64,000 nucleotides of DNA from Haloplanus rubicundus. GTDB taxonomy: Archaea; Halobacteriota; Halobacteria; Halobacteriales; Haloferacaceae. The stretch lies in contig NZ_CP031148.1 of the NCBI RefSeq assembly GCF_003342675.1, positions 868,001 through 932,000 of the forward strand. The letters run 5' to 3'. Each line of letters starts with the position of its first letter. Position 1 is the stretch's first letter. Both the position numbers and the translations under genes were made by a program. This document shows positions 27,133 to 35,237 of the stretch, piece by piece. A model generated the notes under the pieces. That model was given only the letters and a program-made list of their open reading frames with translations. It searched no databases and was not told the origin of the DNA.

Positions 27133-27180
27133 GACGAGACGCTCCGCGTCTCGTCTGCACACGAGAGCTTTGCTCTCGTG
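27133..27180. repeat. Two adjacent perfect hairpins
   Basis: First stem GACGAGACGC/GCGTCTCGTC (27133-27142 and 27146-27155, TCC loop); second stem CACGAGAGC/GCTCTCGTG (27160-27168 and 27172-27180, TTT loop). They lie between the orphan fold and the left side of the next tnpB module. They could be a terminator or parts of an element end. Confidence 0.6.
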
Positions 27181-27266
27181 AACGCCGCACGATTCTCAAA
27201 CACGTTCGCCGCTCGGCCCACAGGCCACTCCCACCTTTATGTCTATCCAAAGTCTATACATCGGTG

Positions 27267-27413
27267 ATGGATAGGTTTGAAATCGAAGGAGAAGAAGTCC
27301 TCGACGGAACTGCAAAACCGTCGGGAAATAGTGCCCACGTCATCGTCCCCAAACGCTGGCGCGGAGCCGACGTGAAAGTCGTCCGCGTCTCCGACCCCGA
27401 CTCAGACGAATAG
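27267..27413 (+). CDS. DUF2080-family transposon-encoded small protein
   Basis: 48 residues: MDRFEIEGEEVLDGTAKPSG, then NSAHVIVPKRWRGADVKVV and an acidic tail. The K-x-SGNSAHVIVPKRWRG pattern is that of the DUF2080 proteins encoded directly upstream of tnpB in many haloarchaeal IS elements; it resembles an AbrB/SpoVT-like DNA-binding half. The ATG at 27267 lies behind AT-rich sequence (tttatgtctatcc, agtctatac). The stop is 3 nt before tnpB. Its role in transposition or in regulating TnpB is unknown. Confidence 0.82.
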   Translation: MDRFEIEGEEVLDGTAKPSGNSAHVIVPKRWRGADVKVVRVSDPDSDE

Positions 27414-27416
27414 CCT

Positions 27417-28646
27417 ATGCACTACAACTACAAGTATCGACTCACCCCGTCAGAAGCCCTCGAAGAGGAGCTTCTGCACCACGTCGATACTTGTAGGCAA
27501 CTGTACAATCACGTCCACCACCTGCTCAACGAGGCAGACGACATTCCCGCTCGCTACGAGGTGCAGGGGCGACTCCCCGACCTCAAAACGTGGTGGGACG
27601 ACCTCGGAGATGTCCACTCGAAAGTTCTCCAGATGGTCGTCAAGCGCGTCTACGACAACCTCTCAACGCTCAAAGCACAGAAGGAGAACGGACGCGCCGT
27701 GGGGATGCTCAAGTGGAAACCACCCCGGGAGTATCGGTCGCTCACCTACAACCAGTCCGGCTTCGAACTCAAGAACACGAGTGGTCGGCCCACGTTGTGG
27801 TTGAGCAAGATCGGCGAGATCCCGATTCACCTCCACCGAGACATCCCTGAGAACGCGACCATCAAACAAGTCGCGGTCAAACGCGAACCCACGGGCGAGT
27901 GGTATGCCACGTTCGGTATCGACGTGAACGAGGATACACCAGAGAAGCTGGAGAACCCCGAGAGGGTGGTCGGAATCGACGTGGGCATCCTCAAGTACGC
28001 ACACGACACCGACGGGTACGCCATCAAAAGCCCTGACTTCATCGAGGAGCGCAAACGACTCGAACGCGCTCAACGCGATCTCTCGCGGAAGGAACACGGC
28101 TCTGAGAATTGGGAGAAACAGCGGCAGGTCGTTGCCGAACGACACTCCGACCTCAAGCGGAAGCGTCGGGACTTCCTTCACAAGTTGTCGAACTACTACG
28201 CCCTAGAGTACGACCTCGTGGCTGTGGAGGACTTGGACGCGAAGGGGTTGGTCGAACTGCCGGGCAACTCGCGGAACCGGGCAGGAGCGGCTTGGGGGAC
28301 GTTTCTGCGGATGCTCGAATACAAGTGCGAGCGCGAAGGGACGTACTTCGTCGCAGTTGACCCGAAAGAGACGACGAAGGAGTGCGCGTCCTGCGGCGTC
28401 AAGACGGACAAGCCGCTGTGGGTTCGCGAACACTCGTGTCCGTCGTGTGGGTTCGAGGCGGACAGGGACGCGAATGCGGCGTGGAATATTCTTTCTCGCG
28501 GTCTCGAAGACGTAGGAGTGGGATACTCCGAATCAACGCCTGTGGAGACTGCGCTCCCTGTGGACACCATTGTGTCTGGAAAGCGCGTCGTGGAAACAGG
28601 AAGCCCCACCCTCAAGGAGCGAACCGCGTCAGCGGTGAGCGAGTAG
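27417..28646 (+). CDS. tnpB: TnpB, RNA-guided nuclease, module 2
   Basis: 409 residues starting MHYNYKYRLTPS, the classical OrfB start (helix-turn-helix OrfB domain), then the RuvC domain. Catalytic residues are intact: Asp in VGIDVGILKYA, Glu in VAVEDLDAKGL and Asp in EADRDANAAWN; the zinc finger has CASCG and CPSCG. It is a different subgroup from the other three TnpB proteins of the window, which have an IRE after motif II. The last 15 codons overlap the right-end fold, so the coding sequence and the guide-RNA scaffold share DNA. Confidence 0.95.
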   Translation: MHYNYKYRLTPSEALEEELLHHVDTCRQLYNHVHHLLNEADDIPARYEVQGRLPDLKTWWDDLGDVHSKVLQMVVKRVYDNLSTLKAQKENGRAVGMLKWKPPREYRSLTYNQSGFELKNTSGRPTLWLSKIGEIPIHLHRDIPENATIKQVAVKREPTGEWYATFGIDVNEDTPEKLENPERVVGIDVGILKYAHDTDGYAIKSPDFIEERKRLERAQRDLSRKEHGSENWEKQRQVVAERHSDLKRKRRDFLHKLSNYYALEYDLVAVEDLDAKGLVELPGNSRNRAGAAWGTFLRMLEYKCEREGTYFVAVDPKETTKECASCGVKTDKPLWVREHSCPSCGFEADRDANAAWNILSRGLEDVGVGYSESTPVETALPVDTIVSGKRVVETGSPTLKERTASAVSE

Positions 28647-28661
28647 GGTGGGGTAGTTCAC
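28604..28661 (+). ncRNA. omegaRNA scaffold / right end of module 2
   Basis: A perfect 9-bp stem CCCCACCCT/AGGGTGGGG (28604-28612 and 28645-28653) encloses caaggagcga, a small hairpin ACCGC-gtca-GCGGT and gagcgagt; the element ends at tagttcac. The layout corresponds to the sense-overlapping RNAs reported for haloarchaeal IS1341-type tnpB genes. The guide would begin at about 28662. Confidence 0.6.
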
Positions 28662-28737
28662 ATAATTTAGTAGACGGAACGAGAGGCACCCATATGGACA
28701 CACGACAATCGAGCAAACCCAGCTCCCAGCCCCACCG

Positions 28738-30063
28738 ATGGTAAATGTCGCGCTCTCGCTGGCGCAAGTCGTCCTTGCGCTGGCTCTGGTGGTGTTGAAC
28801 GGCTTTTTTGTCGCTGCAGAGTTCGCCTTCGTACGGATACGAGGGACATCGGTCGAACAACTTGCTGAGGAGGGACGCCCCGGCGCGGGGACGCTCCAAG
28901 AAGTGATGGTGAGCCTTGACGACTATCTCGCGACGACGCAACTCGGCATTACCATCGCCTCGCTCGGGTTGGGGTGGGTCGGCGAACCCGCCGTGGCGGC
29001 GCTCATCGAACCCGTATTGGAACCGATTCTCCCGGCGGGTCTCATCCATCTCGTCGCTTTCGCAATCGGCTTCAGTATCATCACGTTCCTCCACGTCGTC
29101 TTCGGTGAACTCGCGCCGAAGACGCTCGCAATCGCCCAGACCGAGCGACTCTCCCTGTTCCTCGCCCCGCCGATGAAGGTCTTCTATTACATCCTCTATC
29201 CAGGAATCGTCGTCTTCAACGGGGCTGCCAACGCATTCACGCGAGCACTCGGCGTGCCACCCGCCTCCGAAACGGACGAGACGCTCGGCGAGCGGGAGCT
29301 CCTTCGGGTGCTGACTCGATCCGGCGAGGAAGGAGACATCGACGTTGCAGAGGTGAAGATGATCGAGCGGGTCTTCGATCTCGACGACGTCGTGGTGCGG
29401 GAGGTCATGGTTCCACGACCGGACGTGGTGAGCGTTCCCGCCGATGCCTCGCTCTCCGACCTCCAGTCGATCGTCCTTGAGACTGGTCATACGCGCTATC
29501 CAGTTCTTGATGCCGACGACAGCGACCAAGTGATCGGATTCGTAGACGTCAAGGACGTGCTCCGAGCGGAGGTGAAGGACGGTGACGCCGAGATAGTCGG
29601 CGACATCGCCCGCGAGATTGTCATCGCTCCTGAGACGATGGCACTGAGCGATCTCCTGAGGCAGTTCAGGGAAGATCAACAGCAAATGGCCGCAGTTATC
29701 GACGAGTGGGGTGCATTTGAGGGGATTGCAACGGTTGAAGACGTCGTCGAGGCGCTCGTTGGAGACCTCCGGGATGAGTTTGATATGGACGAGCGTGAAC
29801 CCTCGATTCGTCGGCGTGGCGATGAGGGGTACGACATCGACGGCAGTGTCCCGTTATCGAAAATCAACGACACGATCGAGGGAGATTTCACAAGTGAAGA
29901 GGTCGAAACCATCGGTGGACTGGTACTCGAGCAACTCAACCGTGCGCCAGAACGTGGCGATCGCGTTGAGGTCGACGGGTACACCATTGAGGTGACGAAC
30001 GTTGAGGGGACCCGAATTTCGACGGTCTGGATCCACGAACGTGAAGCGGATGATTCAGCGTAA
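28738..30063 (+). CDS. CNNM/CorC (HlyC) family transporter with CBS pair
   Basis: 441 residues. The DUF21 membrane domain (residues about 1-190) has three or four helices and the conserved NGFFVAAEFAFVRIR and FGELAPKTLAI segments. Then come two CBS motifs (VMVPRPDVVSVPADASLSDL onward) and a C-terminal CorC_HlyC domain (DGSVPLSKINDTIEG, GGLVLEQL). Family members export or sense Mg2+ or other divalent cations. The gene lies between two tnpB modules and is followed 13 nt later by an omegaRNA-like fold; its codon use includes many A/T third positions compared with genes outside the island, so it was probably acquired together with the elements. Confidence 0.93.
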   Translation: MVNVALSLAQVVLALALVVLNGFFVAAEFAFVRIRGTSVEQLAEEGRPGAGTLQEVMVSLDDYLATTQLGITIASLGLGWVGEPAVAALIEPVLEPILPAGLIHLVAFAIGFSIITFLHVVFGELAPKTLAIAQTERLSLFLAPPMKVFYYILYPGIVVFNGAANAFTRALGVPPASETDETLGERELLRVLTRSGEEGDIDVAEVKMIERVFDLDDVVVREVMVPRPDVVSVPADASLSDLQSIVLETGHTRYPVLDADDSDQVIGFVDVKDVLRAEVKDGDAEIVGDIAREIVIAPETMALSDLLRQFREDQQQMAAVIDEWGAFEGIATVEDVVEALVGDLRDEFDMDEREPSIRRRGDEGYDIDGSVPLSKINDTIEGDFTSEEVETIGGLVLEQLNRAPERGDRVEVDGYTIEVTNVEGTRISTVWIHEREADDSA

Positions 30064-30076
30064 TGCAAGGAGGAGC

Positions 30077-30119
30077 CTCCGACCTCAAGGAGCGAGCGTC
30101 GCGAGCGAGTAGGTCGGAG
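30077..30119 (+). ncRNA. Orphan omegaRNA-like fold after corC-type gene (module 3)
   Basis: A perfect 9-bp stem CTCCGACCT/AGGTCGGAG (30077-30085 and 30111-30119) encloses caaggagcga and gcgagcgagt. The conserved inner sequence is nearly identical to module 2 while the stem has different bases that still pair. The upstream gene is a transporter, not tnpB. Either the tnpB was replaced by the transporter, or the fold is kept for another purpose. Confidence 0.55.
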
Positions 30120-30221
30120 AGGAAACCGACTCGGTACTACACCAACCACGCTCGATGGCTGGCCGACTCCCCCACTGAATCGTGACTAATATAAAGACAT
30201 AGACTCACATCTGAAGTACGG

Positions 30222-31484
30222 ATGGAGATACGTCGCACCGTCCCCGTCAAACTCGACGTGGCCGACAGCGACGCCGACCTTCTCCACGAAACCATCTCCG
30301 AGTTCCTGTGGGCCGCCAACTACGTCGTCGACCACGCGTGGCAAGGCGAGTACAAGACCACAAGCAAAGCCGAACTCCAGCGCGAAACCTACGACGACGT
30401 ACGGGCCAAAACGAGGCTCCAAGCGAACCTCGTTCAGAACGCTCGCAACAGGGCCGCCGACGCCGTACAGAGCGTCGTCGCTCGGTGGAAGCAAGGTGAC
30501 GATGCAGGGAAGCCGCACTTCACTGCCCCGACGCTCGTCTACGACAAGCGATGTGCGACGTTCAACGACGACCACGCGACGCTCTCAACCGTCGACGGGC
30601 GTATCACGGTTAAGTACGTCCTCCCCGACGAGAGCCGCGAGACGCCCCACTCGGAGTACCTGTTCAACGATGACTACGAAGTGACGGGTGGGGAACTCCA
30701 CTACCGCGACGGTGAGTTCTACCTTCACGTCCGAACAAAGGCGGACGTGGAGTCCGAGACTGCCGACAAAGGCAACGACGGGCACAGCACAGTCCTCGGC
30801 GTTGACCTCGGCATCGAGAACGTCGCCGTCACTTCGACAGGTTCGTTCTGGAACGGATCGGAGTTGAACCACTGGCACCGCGAGTTCGAGAAACGACGGG
30901 GGTCGCTTCAACAGCGTGGAACGCGGGCCGCTCACGAAACCATCCAGTCGGTCGGACGCACCGAGACGGGTCGCTACGACCACTTCTTACATACCGTCTC
31001 GAAGGAACTCGTCGCGGAAGCCGTCGAGAACGGCTGTGACGTGATCGCATTCGAGAACCTGACGGGGATTCGTGAGCGGATGCCGAACGCCAAGAAGTTC
31101 CACGCGTGGGCGTTCCGACGCTTGTTCGAGTACGTCGAATACAAAGCCGAAGTCGTCGGCATCTCGGTTGAACAGGTGAGTCCCGCATACACGAGCCAGC
31201 GGTGTTCCAAGTGTGGGACGACGCTCCGCGAAAACCGCCAGACACAAGAGCGATTCTGTTGCCAGAAGTGCGGCTATGAAGTGAACGCCGACTACAACGC
31301 GGCGAAGAATATCGGTGTAAAGTATCTCCGCTCGGCGCAAAAGTCGTCGGGCGGAGGCGCACCCGTAAACGTGCGCTTGAATCGCGGGACGCTGAACGTG
31401 AACGGCGAGTATTCGCCTGCCTGTGAAGGCCAGAACGGGAGTCCACGCGAAAGCCCCATCACCAGAACCGAAGGTTCTGGTTAG
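30222..31484 (+). CDS. tnpB: TnpB, RNA-guided nuclease, module 4
   Basis: 420 residues. RuvC motifs are intact: Asp in [11 protein letters not shown], Glu in [11 protein letters not shown] and Asp in [11 protein letters not shown]. The zinc finger is CSKCG...CQKCG. The C-terminal 75 residues (from about residue 350) are low in structure, Gly/Asn-rich and coincide with the hairpins of the right end. The start at 30222 is about 30 nt after the TATA-like block, fitting a nearly leaderless transcript. Confidence 0.95.
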   Translation: MEIRRTVPVKLDVADSDADLLHETISEFLWAANYVVDHAWQGEYKTTSKAELQRETYDDVRAKTRLQANLVQNARNRAADAVQSVVARWKQGDDAGKPHFTAPTLVYDKRCATFNDDHATLSTVDGRITVKYVLPDESRETPHSEYLFNDDYEVTGGELHYRDGEFYLHVRTKADVESETADKGNDGHSTVLGVDLGIENVAVTSTGSFWNGSELNHWHREFEKRRGSLQQRGTRAAHETIQSVGRTETGRYDHFLHTVSKELVAEAVENGCDVIAFENLTGIRERMPNAKKFHAWAFRRLFEYVEYKAEVVGISVEQVSPAYTSQRCSKCGTTLRENRQTQERFCCQKCGYEVNADYNAAKNIGVKYLRSAQKSSGGGAPVNVRLNRGTLNVNGEYSPACEGQNGSPRESPITRTEGSG

Positions 31485-31564
31485 CAGTCAGAGGCTCCGC
31501 TTCTGACGACACCCTCAACGAAGCGAACGGCGAAGCCGTGAGCGAGTAGGGTGGGGTAGTTTAC
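31463..31564 (+). ncRNA. omegaRNA scaffold / right end of module 4
   Basis: Two hairpins (ACCAGAACC-gaa-GGTTCTGGT at 31463-31483 and GTCAGAGGC-tcc-GCTTCTGAC at 31486-31506) precede a fold with stem CACCCT/AGGGTG, inner hairpin ACGGC-gaa-GCCGT and gagcgagtagggtggggtag. The guide would start near 31565. Transcription is inferred from the family. Confidence 0.55.
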
Positions 31565-31812
31565 TGGTAGACTGATCGGGATTATGGTAGCCGGTCGGAG
31601 GTCCAGCGACCCTCGACCGGCAGAGAATGAGATTCGCATGAAAGCGAATCGATGGACTACTACGATACCAGATACGCGCTGTATATGCAGCACGTTCGCA
31701 TAATATCCATCGAAACTGGTGATTTCTCTAAGTATCAATCCCCAACCTGCCTAACGGCTATTCCGGCAAGAAAGGTGTCGAGAAAATAGGATTTCAACAG
31801 AGCCGCTGACCC
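31565..31812. other. Intergenic AT-richer stretch, no gene seen
   Basis: Between the module 4 right end and the UspA stop. It holds a hairpin gattcgc-atgaaa-gcgaatc at about 31632-31651 and otherwise no convincing reading frame with haloarchaeal codon use. It is lower in GC than the region after 31813, so the acquired island may extend to about here. Confidence 0.5.
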
Positions 31813-32262
31813 CTACTCCGTCCGCCGGACGATGTGGACGTCGTACTTCGCGTCGGTCGAGAGCGGGCCGCCGACGCTCGTCACCGGCATCGAGACACGC
31901 CCGGCGTTCTCGCTCCCGACGAAGATGATCGACACGTCGAGCTCCGCGGCGACCGACCGGATCGTCTGGGTGACGTTGTCGATGGTCGTCGCCGTCGGAT
32001 GCTCGCTCGGCGGCGGATGCTCACACCGGAAGGTCGCGTCGGCGTCTATCTCCCCGACGCGCAGTTCGAACTCCGTGCAGATCGCCTCGGGATCGTACGG
32101 CTCACCGGGCTCGATCCAGCCACGGTCCGTCGCGAACGACTCGTCCTCGGGGACGACCGTCAGCGCGACCACCGCCTCGTCCCGGTAGTCGGCGAACTCG
32201 CGGGCGCGCCGCAGGGCCGCCTCGGCGAGGGCCGACCCGTCGAATGGCACCAGTAGGGTCAC
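31813..32262 (-). CDS. UspA-type universal stress protein
   Basis: 149 residues: MTLLVPFDGSALAEAALRRA at the start, VVALTVVPE for strand 2, and VSIIFVGSENAGRVS near the end. The nucleotide-binding motif is a variant of GxxGx9GS/T (VGSENAGRVSMPVTSVGG), so ATP binding is possible but not certain. Single domain. It stands alone, 250 bp from the mobile elements and divergent from the large protein gene. Usp proteins help cells survive various stresses, mostly by unknown mechanisms. Confidence 0.85.
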   Translation of the reverse strand: MTLLVPFDGSALAEAALRRAREFADYRDEAVVALTVVPEDESFATDRGWIEPGEPYDPEAICTEFELRVGEIDADATFRCEHPPPSEHPTATTIDNVTQTIRSVAAELDVSIIFVGSENAGRVSMPVTSVGGPLSTDAKYDVHIVRRTE

Positions 32263-32630
32263 GCCTCGGGTTTCATCGGGCTCGGTCTTATAGTATCGGC
32301 CTACAGCCCCGTCGCCCCCGCTCCCGCCCCGTTTCGAGGGGTCTCGGACGGTCGGTGACCCGTCGGAGCGCCGGCAACTGCTCCGTCCGGCCGTCGCCGC
32401 CGCGTACGGCCAACCGTCGCGTGGCCGTGTCGCTCACGCCGCCGAAATGGTTGATCGGCCAATAGTTTTATTCAGGTATCATTTGTACGCTCCGCCGTGG
32501 CTCATCGGTGAATAATAATGAGGAATACGGCACCGGGGCGTCGTTCCACGCCTCCCGACGTAGACGTATCGCGTTCGACCGACGTGGCTCGTGGCACATC
32601 CCCGACGGTACCGTCCCCGGGTGGCACGCG

Positions 32631-35108
32631 ATGACGTTGACGCTCGGCGCCGAGGGTGACGCCGTCGCGGAACTGCAGGACCGCCTCGCGGATCGTGGCT
32701 ACGACGTCGGCCCCGTCGACGGCTCCTTCGGCCGTCGCACGCGGGAGGCGGTCGCCGACCTCCAGCACGAACACTGCCTGTCGCCGACGGGGGCCGTCAC
32801 GGCCGAGACGGCCGAGGAACTGGGCCTCGAAGTGGACGCCCCCGAGGTCGAGGAGACGCGCTCGCAGTTCGCGCGGTTCGTGACGCGGAACCCCAACTAC
32901 TTCGGCAACCGACCGTCGCTCGACTTCGAGCCAGTCGTCGAGAAAATCGGGGACACTCGCTACGAGTCGGTCACGTGCGTCGGGTACGACCCGGGCACGA
33001 GCCAGCTCGAAGCCGTCGTGAGCGTCGAGCGCGACGCCGGCTACGGCGGCGACGTCTGCACCGACGGCTCCGTCGAGTACGTCCGCTTTTTCGTCGACCG
33101 GGACCGCGACGGAAACTGGGAGGACGTGGGTGTCGCGTCGACCCGCGTGTACGACATGCCGGGGCCGAAGCCCGTCGACTACGCCGTCTCGGTCGAGCTA
33201 GAGCAGGAGCTCGACCCGTGCGATTCGGCGGTCCTGCCGAAGGTGCGGGCGATCCTGAGCTGGTCGGTCGAACCGCCCGCGGGCGACGAGACGTTCCGTC
33301 CGGTGTGGGGGAACCGTCACGAGGCGAACATCCAGCTCGAACCCCGGGCACCGACGGTCGGCGACCTCGTCGACGAGGACCTGCTCGGCTCCGACCTGTT
33401 GGACGGCGTGGACCTTGACGCCTCGATGCCGTTCGACCCGCCGTCACCGACCCCGACGCAGCTGCTCACGGCGTACGAGGGGACGAGCGTCCCGGCTCAT
33501 CGGGCCGGATTCGGGGAGTTCAAGCGCTTGCTGAGCGGTCCGATCCCCTCGGGCCCGAGCGGACCGTCCGGTCCCGAGGGACCGACGCCGCCCGCCCCCT
33601 TCCCGGGACCGATCCCGGTGCCGTACCCCGACGGTCCGCAGGTCGACCTCCCCGAGGGACTCGCGCCCGATCTGGACGACCTGGTCGACGATCTGTTCGA
33701 CACGGCGGGCAACACGAGCTACGAGGAACTGGACTGTGTGGGCTTCCGACGGGGGCTCCTCACCGGCCTGCTGACGATCAAGCGCCCCTCCGGCTACTCC
33801 GGCGGCCTCTGTACCGCCGGCAGTCCGGAGTACGTCGCCTTCTGGGAGAAGCCGGCGAGCGGCGGGACGTGGACCCACGTCGGCACGGGGTCGGTCACCG
33901 TCCACGACATCCCGGGACTCCCGAGCGACGGCCTCCAGTACGCCGTCCACCTGCCCGCTGACTTGAGTCATCACCGACAGCCGTGCGACGAGGGCCCCAG
34001 CCTCGTCACGATCCGCGCCGTCGTGTCGTGGAACCGGAAGCCACCGTCGAACGACCCCAACTTCGTCCCGACGTGGGGGAACCGCCACGAGACGCTCGTC
34101 CAGGTGCCGCCGGGACCGGACCCCGGCGAGGGCCTGCTCGAAGTCGGCACGCTGGGGAACGTGGTGCCGACGGACATCGAGCAGTCGACGGGGAACCCCA
34201 CGACCGGCACCGCGACCGGCCCGCTCGTGTCCAGCGGCGGGTCGGTCAACGCGACCGAGGCGTCGTTCGGCGGGCGCGTGACCATCACCGGCCGCCCCGA
34301 CGGCATCTCCCCGTCCGCGAGCGGCCCGAACAGCCTGAAGTACCGCATCTCGGTCAAGCCCCACGACGCCCCGGACAGCGCCTACCGGCCGCTCACCAAC
34401 GAGTTCCGGGTCGCCACCTACGCGAACCCCGGAACCTTCCAGCCCATGACCGTCGACGGCGACGGCTTCTACACGTACGTCCCGGGCGTCAAACAGCACC
34501 TCCTCGCCGTCTGGCACACGAGCGATGACGGCGTGTACGACCTGCAGATCGAGGCGAAACGCGGCGACGGGTCGCCCGTCGACGCCGCCGCCATCACCTA
34601 CCCCGACGGGACGACCGAGTCCGAGGCCGTGATCCGCCTCGACAACACCGCTCCGGACGCCGAACTCGACATCACCGAAGTGGTGCCCGGCGGGAGTGGC
34701 ACCCCCGAATCGGCCGACGAGTGTGGCTTCTTCACCGTCGGCGATACGGTCCGCGGGACGTTCACCGCCGACGACGAACACTTCCGCGCCGGGCCGACCG
34801 GCTGGGCACCCTACCGCTTCCAGGTCCACCCCGGCGGCCCGGCGGGCGGCGCCACGCCGACCGAGCGAACCCCCGGCGGATCGACGACCGTCCGGGCCCG
34901 TGGCGGCGGCGACGGCCACTGGACGCTCGACACGAGCGGCATGCAGTCCTGTGGCTACATCGTCGACCTCGACGTCGCCGACAACGTGATCGTCAACAAC
35001 AACTACCGCGGCCACCGCGCCGGCGACTCCGAGGGCTTCTGCCTCCTCGAACCCGGCCAGGAGGTCGTCAGCGACGAGGAGGGTGAGGGCGACGGCGACG
35101 GCGCCTGA
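32631..35108 (+). CDS. Large duplicated-domain protein with N-terminal peptidoglycan-binding-like module
   Basis: 825 residues from ATG 32631. A GTG at 32508 in frame lies 40 nt after a TATA-like ttttatt (32466) and would add 41 basic residues. Residues 1-70 (LTLGAEGDAVAELQDRLADR onward) form a PG_binding_1 module. Residues about 108-240 and 361-495 are two copies of a 130-residue domain with matching landmarks: CVG, GYGGDVC/GYSGGLC, EYVRF/EYVAF, a Pro-Gly turn and PVWGNRHE/PTWGNRHE. Between them is a collagen-like Gly-Pro linker (GPIPSGPSGPSGPEGPTPP). The rest has immunoglobulin-like beta character (FRVATYANPGTFQPMTVDG). There is no signal peptide. Archaea lack murein, so the ligand is unknown. 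The pilus operon follows 125 bp downstream. Confidence 0.72.
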   Translation: MTLTLGAEGDAVAELQDRLADRGYDVGPVDGSFGRRTREAVADLQHEHCLSPTGAVTAETAEELGLEVDAPEVEETRSQFARFVTRNPNYFGNRPSLDFEPVVEKIGDTRYESVTCVGYDPGTSQLEAVVSVERDAGYGGDVCTDGSVEYVRFFVDRDRDGNWEDVGVASTRVYDMPGPKPVDYAVSVELEQELDPCDSAVLPKVRAILSWSVEPPAGDETFRPVWGNRHEANIQLEPRAPTVGDLVDEDLLGSDLLDGVDLDASMPFDPPSPTPTQLLTAYEGTSVPAHRAGFGEFKRLLSGPIPSGPSGPSGPEGPTPPAPFPGPIPVPYPDGPQVDLPEGLAPDLDDLVDDLFDTAGNTSYEELDCVGFRRGLLTGLLTIKRPSGYSGGLCTAGSPEYVAFWEKPASGGTWTHVGTGSVTVHDIPGLPSDGLQYAVHLPADLSHHRQPCDEGPSLVTIRAVVSWNRKPPSNDPNFVPTWGNRHETLVQVPPGPDPGEGLLEVGTLGNVVPTDIEQSTGNPTTGTATGPLVSSGGSVNATEASFGGRVTITGRPDGISPSASGPNSLKYRISVKPHDAPDSAYRPLTNEFRVATYANPGTFQPMTVDGDGFYTYVPGVKQHLLAVWHTSDDGVYDLQIEAKRGDGSPVDAAAITYPDGTTESEAVIRLDNTAPDAELDITEVVPGGSGTPESADECGFFTVGDTVRGTFTADDEHFRAGPTGWAPYRFQVHPGGPAGGATPTERTPGGSTTVRARGGGDGHWTLDTSGMQSCGYIVDLDVADNVIVNNNYRGHRAGDSEGFCLLEPGQEVVSDEEGEGDGDGA

Positions 35109-35156
35109 GCCCCGCGGCCCGCCGCCGAAATCAAATCTGAGAAGCGCCGTCCAACG

Positions 35157-35164
35157 TTTATATA
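35157..35164 (+). promoter_or_regulatory. TATA box of the TadC/pilin-like operon
   Basis: The sequence tttatata lies 27 nt upstream of an ATG at 35187, the spacing expected for a leaderless haloarchaeal transcript. That ATG opens a 16-codon frame overlapping the tadC GTG. Confidence 0.6.
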
Positions 35165-35186
35165 CCATCGCGCGGCACCTCGCGCC

Positions 35187-35237
35187 ATGCCCGACCGGAC
35201 CCGAGTCGTCGCCCGCCGTCGTGGGGGTGGCTCGTGA
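35187..35237 (+). CDS. 16-codon leader frame coupled to tadC
   Basis: ATG 35187 to TGA 35237 encodes MPDRTRVVARRRGGGS. Its TGA overlaps the GTG of tadC (GTGA), and its ATG sits at the predicted transcript start. It is basic, unlike the acidic proteins around it. It may serve only to bring ribosomes to the tadC start; it may also be the remains of a removed upstream gene. Confidence 0.4.
   Translation: MPDRTRVVARRRGGGS

Larger units (their letters stand above)
27240..28661 (+). mobile_element. IS1341-type element with DUF2080-like gene and tnpB (module 2)
   Basis: Contains a 48-residue DUF2080-like gene and tnpB separated by 3 nt, followed by a right-end fold that stops at tagttcac. The left end is not clearly defined; AT-rich promoter sequence starts near 27235. 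No tnpA. Base composition is lower in GC than the flanking chromosome. Confidence 0.65.
30185..31564 (+). mobile_element. IS1341-type element with tnpB (module 4)
   Basis: One tnpB gene preceded by a TATA-like taatataaag near 30186, and followed by two perfect hairpins and a right-end fold that stops at tagtttac. The right-end sequence gagcgagtagggtggggtag is identical to that of module 2, so the same TnpA could act on both. The left boundary is approximate. No tnpA. Confidence 0.65.

Noticed and set aside
31599-31738. Short frames in the AT-richer gap after module 4
   Set aside because: Codon use is unlike the host, frames are under 90 codons, and no promoter or homologous motif supports them.
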